Below are positions 30,789 to 40,243 of a DNA stretch of 64,000 nucleotides, piece after piece. The notes under the pieces were generated by a model that saw only the letters and a program-made list of their open reading frames with translations, searched no databases and had not been told where the DNA came from. Position 1 is the first letter of the stretch, and the number at the start of each line of letters is the position of its first letter. The stretch is taken from NCBI RefSeq assembly GCF_900698925.1, contig NZ_LR217713.1:496001-560000 (forward strand), written 5' to 3'. The position numbers and the translations under genes are program-made. The DNA is from Erwinia_E haradaeae_I (GTDB lineage Bacteria > Pseudomonadota > Gammaproteobacteria > Enterobacterales > Enterobacteriaceae).

Positions 30789-32041
30789 GTTTGTCTCCAG
30801 ACAATGTATAATTCTGTATTATAAAACATATAAGGATGAACAAGTAATGAGAAAAACTTAAAAATATTTAAAATTACTTTATCAAAGTACAAATATATAT
30901 TTTATAACATAAGAATTGTAATTATTATACAATTTTATCATTTAAAAATTGAGTAAACTAATTTTATGCAGATTAATTCGTTATTAAAATATATTGAAAT
31001 AATAATCCTCATATGCATTCCTGTTAAATAGACTTTTTAATATAAATCTATTAATAAAATAAAGATTGCATATTTCTTTTTATACCGATATTAAACTGGT
31101 TAAAGATAAAGCTAAATAAAATTCTTAAAATTCTAACAGGGATGCCTCGTCCTATAGAACGAACAATAAAAAAGATTGTTAGTTTTGACCCATATGGAAT
31201 AAACTAACTCTTTTTCTAACGGTAGAAAGCTCGATTACAAGAAAAAGTGTTTAAACAATATGACATTATTTTAAATAATACTATTATTAAATAATATAAT
31301 ACATCTGACTAATTAAGAAGTCTTATTTTATTAATAATTAATAATTATTCCGATAATTTCTCATATATAATAAAAAGTCGATCTGGAAATAATCATATAT
31401 GATATGATATTTGACTTATAATAAATCCAATTAGATGAACATATTTTTAACTAAAATTCATCCTGTTTTAAATAAAAGTTGTTCTTCTATGGAGATTTTT
31501 TAAGAAACTAGGTTTTTGGTATATTCACTATATAGAAGATTATTGTCTTATATACATAATGTGTTTTTGTATAAACAATCACATATTATGAATAAATCAC
31601 ATAATTCTGAGTATAACCACCTGATAGATTTGGATCAGAGACCGATTATACCAATTTTCTATGTACTTGTTAATATTATTTAACTCATTATTATTGATTA
31701 ATATAATGGAATATTAGGTCCCTAATATCTGCATTAACTGTCTAATATCATTATTATACTCCTTTTAGTCATCTACTTAAATATTACATCAATGTATATA
31801 GACCACTTTTTTCTTAAAGGAAATACTATATTTTATTCTTCATTGTTCTATTTTATTATTAGAACGTCGCTCTAATCAGAGTCTAGTCCATTTGATTTAC
31901 AAAAATAAATATTATGGAAGATTCTATAGAAGATTATATAAATAAATATGTTATTTATAATTAAAAATCCTATATTGATAATAGCATAGATTTTGTATAC
32001 AAGGTCTTCTGGTTGTAGACTTAATTTGTAAAGGATTTTTG
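30789..32041. other. Non-coding gap tktA-murB with a less AT-rich island
   Basis: A divergent 1.25-kb spacer. Most is AT-rich noise, but 31130-31250 is richer in GC and keeps an open frame (31058-31207) whose end weakly resembles the MetK C-terminal region; see the separate entry. No tRNA was seen. Confidence 0.5.
31058..31207 (+). pseudogene. Possible relic of metK (S-adenosylmethionine synthetase) C-terminus
   Basis: The frame is open for 49 codons and ends IERTIKKIVSFDPYGIN. MetK carries near its C-terminus a conserved segment of the form (L)VREFFDLRPYGLI in E. coli, so TIKKIVSFDPYGI is a plausible degraded match. In E. coli metK lies just beyond tktA-speB-speA and is transcribed opposite to tktA, the same orientation as here. 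There is no start codon and the rest of the gene is absent, so chance similarity is possible. Confidence 0.2.
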
Positions 32042-33082
32042 ATGTCCTATCATCGGTGTTCACTAAAATCATGGCATACTTTTGGTATTAATGTTTACGC
32101 TAATAATATTGTGATAGCTACAAGTACAGCTTCTCTTTTTTATCAATGTCAGAAGCAAGATTATCAGAAGGATGAGCCAATACTATTATTAGGCCAGGGT
32201 AGTAATGTACTATTTCTACAAGATTTTAACGGAAAAGTACTTATTAATCGCATTAAAGGAATTAGTATCGTCGAAAAAACTAATTCATGGTTATTACATG
32301 TAGGTGCTGGAGAAAATTGGCATCAACTAGTAAAAACTACATTAGATAAAGGACTTGGTGGTTTAGAAAATTTAGCACTGATTCCTGGTTGTGTTGGATC
32401 AGCACCAATTCAAAATATTGGAGCTTATGACCTTGAACTAGATCAAGTGTGTGAATACGTAGATATTATCTTTTTGTCTAATGGAGAATATCGACGTCTT
32501 AACACGATAGAATGTTGTTTTGGTTATCGAGATAGCATATTTAAACACTTGTATAAGGATCCATATGCTGTTATTGCTGTTGGGCTGAAATTAAAAAAAA
32601 AATGGAGACCTATTCTTACCTATGGTCATTTGCGCTATCTTAACTCAAAGACAGTAACACCAATAAAAATATTTAACGCTGTGTGTCAAATGCGTCGTAG
32701 TAAACTCCCGGATCCACGGACAATAGGTAATGCGGGGAGTTTTTTTAAAAACCCGTTAATCACTTCTTCAGTGGCTTCTGATTTGTTTTCTCGTTATCCT
32801 AATATTTCACAATATTTACAAAAAGACGGTCAAGTAAAATTGTCTGCTGCTCAACTTATTGATCACTGTCTTCTGAAAGGACACCATATTGGTGGAGCTG
32901 CGGTATATGGTAAGCAAGCAATAGTATTGATTAATACTGGTTCTGCTAGCAGTGAGGATGTCGTAAATTTAGCCCGTATTGTTCGTCAACGTGTGGCGGA
33001 GAAGTTTAATGTTTGGTTAGAACCAGAAGTATGCTTTATTTCTGCAACAGGAATAACGGATTCCGTAAAGGTCATAACATGA
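32042..33082 (+). CDS. murB: UDP-N-acetylenolpyruvoylglucosamine reductase
   Basis: MurB is the FAD enzyme that reduces UDP-GlcNAc-enolpyruvate to UDP-MurNAc in peptidoglycan synthesis. The product of 346 residues matches E. coli (342). FAD-binding segments LLGQGSNVLF and PGCVGSAPIQNIGAY, the YRDSIFK motif and the catalytic serine (about Ser233) in NAGSFFKNP are present. A TTG lies one codon upstream, but the ATG at 32042 has an AAGGA site six bases before it. It overlaps birA by four bases (ATGA), the enterobacterial murB-birA arrangement. Confidence 0.97.
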   Translation: MSYHRCSLKSWHTFGINVYANNIVIATSTASLFYQCQKQDYQKDEPILLLGQGSNVLFLQDFNGKVLINRIKGISIVEKTNSWLLHVGAGENWHQLVKTTLDKGLGGLENLALIPGCVGSAPIQNIGAYDLELDQVCEYVDIIFLSNGEYRRLNTIECCFGYRDSIFKHLYKDPYAVIAVGLKLKKKWRPILTYGHLRYLNSKTVTPIKIFNAVCQMRRSKLPDPRTIGNAGSFFKNPLITSSVASDLFSRYPNISQYLQKDGQVKLSAAQLIDHCLLKGHHIGGAAVYGKQAIVLINTGSASSEDVVNLARIVRQRVAEKFNVWLEPEVCFISATGITDSVKVIT

Positions 33083-33888
33083 ATAACCCTATTATACCCA
33101 TAAAATTTGTTCAGATTCTATCTGATGGTAAACTTCATTCAAGAGAAGAACTGATTCACAATTTGGGAATAGGATTAATAGATATTTGTAATTATATCCA
33201 GATATTAAAACATATGGGAATTAATATCTTAACTATTAGAGGTCAAGGCTATTGCCTGGGATTTACTATGTACCTTTTAGATGAAAATATCATTCAAGAG
33301 GAGATGACAGGAGGGCGTTTATCAGTTATTCCAGTGATTGACTCCACTAATCAATACTTATTAAATTCCATTTCTAAATTAAAAAAAGGTGATGTTTGTA
33401 TAGCTGAACATCAGAGGATGGGGCACGGTCGACGAAGTCGACCGTGGTTCTCTTCCTTTGGATCCAATCTGTATTTATCTATATATTGGCGTTTAAAAAA
33501 AAACTTAGTATCAAGAACATATCTAAGTCTTATCATAAGTTTAGCAATTTCTGATATTTTACAGAAAAAAGGAGTATGTAATATTAAAATCAAATGGCCC
33601 AATGATATTTATCTTAATAATCGTAAACTAGCTGGTATTTTGATAGAAATAAAAAACCAATCCAGTCAATTTCTGGATTTAGTGATTGGAATAGGAATTA
33701 ATCTCAATATGCATGATCAAGCTCAGGAAATAATGAGAAAGCACGGTGGAATAGATCTTCAATCGGTTGGCATAAATGTAGATCGAAATATTTTATCAAT
33801 TTTAATTATTAACACAATACGTAATATATTAACCCAATTTGAACAATATGGATTATGCTCATTTATTAGACCAGAAATAAAAAGATAG
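33079..33888 (+). CDS. birA: Biotin-protein ligase BirA, C-terminally truncated
   Basis: BirA makes biotinyl-5'-AMP and attaches biotin to AccB. The start is the ATG overlapping the murB stop, with an AAAGG site before it. The product is 269 residues against 321 in E. coli. It has the N-terminal winged-helix region (about 1-60), PVIDSTNQYLL, the loop GHGRRSR (GRGRRGR in E. coli, so two changes, the central Arg118-equivalent kept), KWPNDIYLNNRKLAGIL and VIGIGINLNM. It stops after FIRPEIKR and lacks the C-terminal SH3-like domain. One fewer A in the AAAAA run at the end would open a frame reading DINHLVSLL, like E. coli FINRPVKLI. This suggests a frameshift; AccB at 61179 is the expected substrate. 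Confidence 0.9.
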   Translation: MNNPIIPIKFVQILSDGKLHSREELIHNLGIGLIDICNYIQILKHMGINILTIRGQGYCLGFTMYLLDENIIQEEMTGGRLSVIPVIDSTNQYLLNSISKLKKGDVCIAEHQRMGHGRRSRPWFSSFGSNLYLSIYWRLKKNLVSRTYLSLIISLAISDILQKKGVCNIKIKWPNDIYLNNRKLAGILIEIKNQSSQFLDLVIGIGINLNMHDQAQEIMRKHGGIDLQSVGINVDRNILSILIINTIRNILTQFEQYGLCSFIRPEIKR

Positions 33889-33944
33889 TGACATTAATCA
33901 TCTAGTCAGTCTTCTTAATAGAAAGTCAAACTCTAAATATAACT

Positions 33945-33994
33945 AATTAGACATATATATCAAATAGATAATTAGACATATATATCAAATGGAT
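33945..33994. repeat. 25-bp tandem duplication after birA
   Basis: Copies at 33945-33969 and 33970-33994 differ by one base near the 3' end (AGAT versus GGAT). It lies where the missing birA 3' end would be. Confidence 0.85.
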
Positions 33995-34289
33995 TTGATG
34001 TTAAATGTATATGCAGGCACCATATTGTTTGAAACATATAACGCTTAGATTTAAATCAATTTAGTATCAGGCTGTATTTTATCCCTGAATTATGTTATTA
34101 GTGATATCTCACAAGAATCGTATATTACTAATAAGTCATAATGCATTATTGTAATATGTATATATTCAGCTATATATATTGTTATGAACATTGGTACCCG
34201 TTATTACAGATGCATAATATGTTTATGTTCTTTTATTAAACTAAGTTCTTTTAGAAGAAAGTAGATCTGTAAGATACTGTAATGCAAGT

Positions 34290-34502
34290 TCACATATCGT
34301 AATTAATATAAGAATGATGTAAATCATTAGTTATCATATACATAATATTAGAAGCGTTTCTTTTTTGTCCTAAAGTAGGATCAAATCTAATATCCTCGTT
34401 CTTTTTAGTTATAATAAAAAGTCTGTTCTTCTCTGTATTTGATTTAATGGCTAAATTCAATCTAATGGTTTTTCTTGTCTTAGTTTTATTACTTCGAATC
34501 AT
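34290..34502 (-). CDS. Unrecognised basic 70-residue open frame
   Basis: The ATG at 34502 is preceded by AAGAAGA at a usable distance. The product starts MIRSNKTKTRKTIRLNLAIK, is rich in Lys and Arg in its first 45 residues, has no membrane segment or signal peptide, and matches no family I can name. It is one of few long open frames in the intergenic DNA, but its length is not improbable in a window this size. It could be chance or a relic. Confidence 0.2.
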   Translation of the reverse strand: MIRSNKTKTRKTIRLNLAIKSNTEKNRLFIITKKNEDIRFDPTLGQKRNASNIMYMITNDLHHSYINYDM

Positions 34503-35000
34503 GATTTAATCTTCTTTTTATAACACAAAGGAGATTGTTCTGAATTATTAATGAAAATACGATACTTATAATATCTAAATTTAATTTTTTCTACCCTATG
34601 TTTTAGAACTGTGGTTGAATCAGAACTAATTATATTTAATTCTCTGTAAGATAAGTAGAATTTCGATAATTAAAAAAAATAATTAGCATATTAATTTAAA
34701 TTAATCTCTTTCTTATAAGGTTAATAATGATAAACACTAAATGACTATGGATCATGATGATTAATATATTGTATATTATCTCTATTACTTAAAATATAGT
34801 CAGAATATTGCATAATTAGATCACTATTAGTATCAGTTAATTGATCATAAGAAAATAGTCTTTCTTCTATAACATCATGATCTGTCATTGCCATCTATGC
34901 TTGTTATAAGAGAATTTAATTGACATAATATGGAAGTTTATATGACTTAATTAATAAGTGATATATTATTAATTACAAAATTTAATTTTTATTAATACAA

Positions 35001-35543
35001 CTAAAATACAACTTTTGTATTAGAGAATAAATTATGACCGATCTTGTGCATTAACAAAAACATCCATGGCCAAAGTATTCCGCTTGTGACGCCATTCCAT
35101 AATTGTTCTGGACAAAAAACCACGTTTATGACTAATAAATTGGATATAAAGATAATAATATCCATCACCCATGCTAATATTATTATAGATAGCGCTTGTT
35201 TCCATAACATTAAGTTACAAATTTGATGATTTTGTCTGGACACTATATAAGCAATCACGCTGAAAGCTAGCGAATGTAGACCTAGGGTAGATCCATAGAT
35301 AAGATCTGTTACAATACCCATAGAAAATGCAGTACCAATATTGATCCGATCAGGCATTATTAGTATCCAATAAATTAGGATTAATAATAACCATGAGGGA
35401 CGAAATAATGATAATGATTCAGGCCATGGCATGCTTTGTAATATTAATGCAACTAAGAAAGACAACCAGATTAACCAATATTTGCAACTACGGAAATAAT
35501 TTAAAGACTGCATGGGTTCATATAGTTTTAAGAAACTAAGCAT
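35001..35543 (-). CDS. mreD: Rod shape-determining membrane protein MreD
   Basis: MreD is an inner-membrane protein of the elongasome. The 180-residue product aligns with E. coli MreD (162) from WLIWLSFLVALILQSMPWP onward and is about 15 residues longer at the N-terminus; an internal ATG at codon 11 is an alternative start. Five or so hydrophobic segments and the conserved FRPSWLLLILIYWIL and LWPWMFLLM are visible. It follows mreC by 21 bases in mreB-mreC-mreD. Confidence 0.95.
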   Translation of the reverse strand: MLSFLKLYEPMQSLNYFRSCKYWLIWLSFLVALILQSMPWPESLSLFRPSWLLLILIYWILIMPDRINIGTAFSMGIVTDLIYGSTLGLHSLAFSVIAYIVSRQNHQICNLMLWKQALSIIILAWVMDIIIFISNLLVINVVFCPEQLWNGVTSGILWPWMFLLMHKIGHNLFSNTKVVF

Positions 35544-35564
35544 ATATCAGTTTCTTGTGTACCT

Positions 35565-36539
35565 TCAGTAGTTTTGGGATGACTGGAGCGACTTGTTGTT
35601 ACTTTGTTTTTCAGTTGTGTTTTGAGTCTTTGATAATAATGACATGGTCATTTTCTTTTTTTGACGTTCTTCAGCTATATGACGCACTTCATCAGGCATT
35701 GGTGGTTGAGTTGTATAACGATTTCCAACCCATAAAAGAAGTAAGTATCGTAGATGTTGTAAATCGGCTATTGGTCGCGCCTGAATAATAGAATAACCAC
35801 GATGATTGTCTTCTTTAATAGAAGATACAATTGCAACAGGATAGCCTTCGGGAAAACGACCTCCAAGACCAGATGTCACTAACATGTCTCCACAGCGCAT
35901 ATCAGTATGATCCGGATAATATTCAAGTTGTAGTTCTTTTGAACATCCATTTCCAGAAGCAATAGCACGCATATCGTTACGTAATACCTGAATGGGTAAC
36001 GCATGAGAGGCATCACAGATTAATAAAACTTGACTGGTATGTTTACTAACTGAGATTACCTGTCCGACTACGCCTTGATCGCTAATAACAGGTTGCCCCT
36101 CATAGACGTTGTCTATGCTACCTTTATCAATCATTACTTGATGCATATATGGATTCGCACTAGATGAAATTACTTGTGTTATCATCTTGTGTTCATCTTC
36201 ACGTAGTGGTGATCCAAGCAAGGCTCTGAGATGAGCATTTTCCTTTTTCATGTGATTTAATATAAGTAATTCACTATTTTTACACATAAGTTGATTTTGC
36301 AGTGCTTTATTTTTTAGATTGAGTGTATGATGAGAAGTAGCTATTTGAGATAAATAATCTAACATTTGACGAGGAACCTTTATAAGAAGATAAAATGAAC
36401 TAATAACGGTATTCATATAAGCACGAATAGAAGAGAAAGTGTGAAATCGATTATCGGCAATCATCATCATCGCGCTAAGAGTGATTGCTATTAGTAGATG
36501 CAAGAGCAAAGAACTAGTTTTACCAAACATCGGTTTCAT
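35565..36539 (-). CDS. mreC: Rod shape-determining protein MreC
   Basis: MreC is a periplasmic, bitopic scaffold of the elongasome linking MreB filaments to wall synthases. The 324-residue product is shorter than in E. coli (367) because the low-complexity C-terminal tail is trimmed. It shows a transmembrane segment at residues 10-28, a coiled-coil region (about 70-110, LKNKALQNQLMCKNSELL) and the two-lobed beta domain with ISDQGVVGQV and VTSGLGGRFPEGYPVAIV. It lies between mreB and mreD. Confidence 0.96.
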   Translation of the reverse strand: MKPMFGKTSSLLLHLLIAITLSAMMMIADNRFHTFSSIRAYMNTVISSFYLLIKVPRQMLDYLSQIATSHHTLNLKNKALQNQLMCKNSELLILNHMKKENAHLRALLGSPLREDEHKMITQVISSSANPYMHQVMIDKGSIDNVYEGQPVISDQGVVGQVISVSKHTSQVLLICDASHALPIQVLRNDMRAIASGNGCSKELQLEYYPDHTDMRCGDMLVTSGLGGRFPEGYPVAIVSSIKEDNHRGYSIIQARPIADLQHLRYLLLLWVGNRYTTQPPMPDEVRHIAEERQKKKMTMSLLSKTQNTTEKQSNNKSLQSSQNY

Positions 36540-36883
36540 AAAGTAAATGTTATCCTTCAGACTTCTGAGTCAATAAATTTTTACTAAATGATAGAAAGAT
36601 ATTTTTATTAAATACGGTCAAGATAGCGATGCTATTACTGATCTATGTATTCTTATAACTACATATAAGAATAAATATTAAACAGAGGATCTCTTACTAA
36701 TTAGATCCTAGAATTTAGTAAATGTAAATACATTAGAACTGATATAAACTATATATTCTTTTCACAAGCAGTTATAAAAGCAGTGTTGAACTGATTATGT
36801 TCTGTGATTTAATAAGAGAAATTATATTTTTTTTATACAATTTTAAACGTACTGACAAAATCATCAGAATATCAGAAAAACTA
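36540..36883. other. Spacer mreB-mreC
   Basis: These 344 bases between mreB and mreC (same strand) have no gene. The distance is large for an operon, so mreC-mreD may have their own promoter, which I could not place. Confidence 0.4.
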
Positions 36884-37927
36884 CTAGTCTTCACTAAATA
36901 AATCTCCCCCATGCATGTCAATCATCTCTAAAGCTTTACCACCTCCTCGAGCAACACAAGTTAATGGATCTTCTGCGATTACCACAGGAATACCAGTTTC
37001 TTGCATCAGCAAGCGATCCAGGTTACGTAATAACGCGCCACCTCCAGTAAGAACGATGCCTCGTTCAGAGATATCAGATGCTAATTCAGGAGGGCATTTT
37101 TCTAAGGCAACCATTACAGCACTGACAATACCAGTTAAAGGTTCTTGCATTGCTTCTAGTATTTCCTGAGAGTGTAAAGTAAAAGCACGTGGAACTCCTT
37201 CTGCTAAGTTTCTTCCTCGTACTTCAATTCCACGTATTTCATCACAAGGATAGGCAGACCCAATACCATGTTTAATCCGTTCAGCGGTAGCTTCGCCAAT
37301 AAGAGAGCCATAGTTTCGTCGAACATAATTAATAATGGCTTCGTCAAAGCGGTCGCCACCAATTCGAACAGAAGAAGAATATACTACGCCATTTAGTGAG
37401 ATGACTGCAACTTCAGTAGTACCACCTCCAATATCTATCACCATAGATCCAGTTGCATCAGAGACCGGAAGACCTGCTCCAATTGCAGAAGACATTGGTT
37501 CTTCAATCAAGAAGACTTCACGCGCGCCAGCACCTTGAGCAGATTCACGAATTGCACGGCGTTCTACTTGTGTCGCTCCTACAGGAACACAGACAAGAAC
37601 GCGAGGGCTTGGACGCATAAAGCTATTACTATGCACTTGTTTAATAAAATGTTGCAGCATCTTTTCAGTAACAAAAAAATCAGCGATTACTCCGTCCTTC
37701 ATGGGACGGATAGCAGCAATGTTAGTAGGGGTGCGCCCTAGCATTTGTTTTGCAGCATAACCAACTGCTGCTACGCTTTTTGGTGCACCGGCACGATTTT
37801 GTCGAATAGCAACAACAGAGGGCTCATTAAGTACGATACCTTGTCCTTTCACGTATATTAGAGTATTCGCAGTACCCAAATCGATAGAAAGGTCATTAGA
37901 AAAAATGCCACGGAATTTTTTAAACAT
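36884..37927 (-). CDS. mreB: Rod shape-determining protein MreB (actin homologue)
   Basis: MreB is the bacterial actin that positions lateral wall synthesis. The 347-residue length equals that of E. coli MreB, and the sequence is highly conserved. Nucleotide-binding motifs DLGTANTLIYVKG (phosphate 1), VIDIGGGTTEVAVISL (phosphate 2) and GIVLTGGGALLRNLD (adenosine) are intact. The N-terminal MFKKFRGIFSNDLSIDLG includes the membrane-binding amphipathic helix. It is the first gene of mreB-mreC-mreD. Retention implies a rod-shaped cell with peptidoglycan. Confidence 0.99.
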   Translation of the reverse strand: MFKKFRGIFSNDLSIDLGTANTLIYVKGQGIVLNEPSVVAIRQNRAGAPKSVAAVGYAAKQMLGRTPTNIAAIRPMKDGVIADFFVTEKMLQHFIKQVHSNSFMRPSPRVLVCVPVGATQVERRAIRESAQGAGAREVFLIEEPMSSAIGAGLPVSDATGSMVIDIGGGTTEVAVISLNGVVYSSSVRIGGDRFDEAIINYVRRNYGSLIGEATAERIKHGIGSAYPCDEIRGIEVRGRNLAEGVPRAFTLHSQEILEAMQEPLTGIVSAVMVALEKCPPELASDISERGIVLTGGGALLRNLDRLLMQETGIPVVIAEDPLTCVARGGGKALEMIDMHGGDLFSED

Positions 37928-38188
37928 GCTATAAAAACAGTCCTTTAATCTAAAAAAATTCTAATTACTGACATTTGTAAATAACATAAAATGTCTATTA
38001 AATAAATAAAAACTGATCATAAAAATGATCTTGTTTTCTATATTGTTTACAACAAAGTTTTATCAAAAATAACGTATTTAGAAATATGTACGTATAACAC
38101 CTCTATGGAATATAAATATGAGTTTAAACTATTGAAATAATTATTTGAATGGTTTCATACATTAATAATAGCTTGTATGTTAGCATGG

Positions 38189-38207
38189 CTAGTACTCTGA
38201 GTGCTAG
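38189..38207. repeat. Near-perfect palindrome
   Basis: CTAGTACTCTGAGTGCTAG is a 9-bp stem around a single central base with one mismatched position. No adjacent gene explains it. Confidence 0.5.
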
Positions 38208-39311
38208 ATATATGACTTTACCATCTCAAGCACTTCAATATATTTTCTTTTTTTATTGTTATCTCTTTTTATTATTTCCCTGATATATTTATACGTCTAT
38301 GGTTAACTGAATGAAGAAAATTAGAGTATATTAAACTATATATAAGAGGATGAATGAAATCTAAAATATAAGAAAAAATCAGTATGACCTATCTTTACAT
38401 AACTAAAAATTTATTAAGTCAAATATCACAGAATCGACGATTTAATTGATAATTTTATAATGCGATGAGTTTTTTATTCTGATAATAGAAGAGAATAATA
38501 TTGCCCCATAGAACATTCTGTAGTCTATACAATTATTGTAAACTAAGTTTTTAGACAAAACTGATAATGTGTTATACAATAAATTTATTGATTGGTATCA
38601 AAATAGATAAGAATTTAGAGGTTCTAATGTTAGATAAATTTTACTAAAAAATAATTATATTTTATATGATATCAGATTTAAATTATGTTTATAACATGAT
38701 TCGGTTAATAAATTATGGTAATTTTATATATACATTAATATACATAACTCATTTGACTTGACTATAAGATTAGCAGCGTATCTTATAAGCTAATTTATAC
38801 AATTATATATACTAATAATATTATAACACGTCATTATAAATAAAAAGGATTTTTATTTCTATAGATCTGCAAATAATTAAGAAATATGAATATTTGATGC
38901 GTTTAAAGCATCGTTTTTTCTACTATACAGACCTCCATTGACTAAGAGAGGATCTCTTTCTATTTTTAGAAAAAATGTCAATTCATTTGATAAAAAACTA
39001 ATATAATTGAATTATTTTTATATTTTATACATGAATATGATATTCTATCATAAATTGATATATATATTTTCTTATTATAATTTTTAATAAAATATATATT
39101 TGATTAATATCTAAAGAGGCATGGAGAATATCTCGAATCCTAAGAGATAATATATAAATGTACATGCAAGAAGTAAACAGAAGAATTATATCAAAAGTCA
39201 ATATTCTTATATAATCAAGTAATGACTGATATTTCTAATTTTTTTGTTGTTTGGTTTTTATGATCTCAAATCGTATCTACTTATTATTTTAATAGTAGAC
39301 ATCTTTCTCTG

Positions 39312-39344
39312 GACTAGATATAATTATTTTGATTATATCTAGTC
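39312..39344. repeat. Strong hairpin, perfect 13-bp stem, 7-base loop
   Basis: GACTAGATATAAT, loop TATTTTG, ATTATATCTAGTC. It lies 233 bases upstream of tRNA-Val with no T-run on either side. It is the longest perfect stem I noticed in the non-coding DNA. Confidence 0.65.
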
Positions 39345-39577
39345 AATATCTATATGGTATTGACTTAGGACAATTAAGATAAAATATAATATTTCATTAT
39401 AATCTAAAATAAATTATATTCATTTATCACAAAATGTACTAAAAAATAAGATATTAGAAAAATAAAAAGATTAAACTCATTGGATGATAGACGTACAAAA
39501 AAAGTAATCAATATATTTCAGATAGACCAGAAAATTTTTGATCATATTTCATAAATAGTAACGATTGTAGAGATAAC

Positions 39578-39654
39578 GCGTCCGTAGCTCAGTTGGTTAG
39601 AGCACCACCTTGACATGGTGGGGGTCAGTGGTTCGAATCTGCTCGGACGCACCA
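39578..39654 (+). tRNA. tRNA-Val (GAC)
   Basis: This is a 77-base cloverleaf with acceptor GCGTCCG/CGGACGC, D-loop AGTTGGTTAG, anticodon stem-loop CCACCTTGACATGGTGG with anticodon GAC, T-loop TTCGAAT and encoded ACCA. It is nearly identical to enterobacterial valV/valW. The T-stem has two G-U-type pairs (AGTGG/CTGCT). Confidence 0.97.
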
Positions 39655-40219
39655 TGTTTGTGCAATCCAATGACCCATAACATTAAATTAAAACAATTTT
39701 TATAAAAATAAGATCATATCTTTTTAAAAGATAACTATCTTTTCTAAATCTTAGAAAAGAAATATGCAATTAATGCATTCTATAAAGAAACAATATGTTT
39801 ATACTAAGGTGTATAAAAAAATAAATTATACCCATCAATGCTGATTGAATGTAATAATCTAATTCCTATTGCTATAGAGATAATATATATAAAATATTAG
39901 CGTAATGAGAGTGTATAAGGCAATATATCAGATATTTACTGAACATATAACATTACTAATATACTCGATGAGATATTTATAATATTTGAATACTAATTAA
40001 TATAAAAGTACAATATATATTGTAGATCTTGATCTACGTAAGATTCTCTTTTAGAGTTAAAAAGAAAGGAATGCATAACCAATTATTTTTTCCTAACACT
40101 AAATACTAACCATACTGTAAATTATTACACATATTTTACTCAGAACGCTATGTATCATATACATGATGGTTATATAAAGAAATGCAGTTACTAATAAATG
40201 AATATTCTCTACCTTTAAT
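39655..40219. other. Non-coding gap tRNA-Val-tatD
   Basis: About 570 AT-rich bases with no gene, between tRNA-Val and the tatD terminator. Just after the tRNA, runs of A and T at 39722-39764 include a loose inverted repeat around TATCTTTT that could terminate the tRNA. Confidence 0.4.
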
Positions 40220-40242
40220 AACACCTATTTGCATAGGTTGTT
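40220..40242 (-). terminator. Hairpin directly after tatD
   Basis: On the minus strand AACAACCTAT, a GCAA tetraloop, then ATAGGTGTT form a 9-bp stem with one bulge, beginning one base beyond the tatD stop. A T-run is on the opposite (plus-strand) side, so it may also act on transcripts coming toward tatD. Confidence 0.5.
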
Positions 40243-40243
40243 T

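Larger units (their letters stand above)
33889..35000. other. Non-coding gap birA-mreD
   Basis: A 1.1-kb convergent spacer. It starts with the degraded birA 3' end, then a 25-bp tandem duplication (33945-33994), and contains one unassigned small open frame on the minus strand (34290-34502). Nothing else can be supported. Confidence 0.5.
37928..39577. other. Non-coding gap mreB-tRNA-Val
   Basis: A 1.65-kb AT-rich stretch without a supportable gene. It contains a near-palindrome (38189-38207) and a perfect 13-bp hairpin (39312-39344). Confidence 0.5.

Noticed and set aside
36915..37741. Three plus-strand open frames opposite mreB
   Set aside because: They are antisense shadows of the conserved mreB codons and do not look like proteins.
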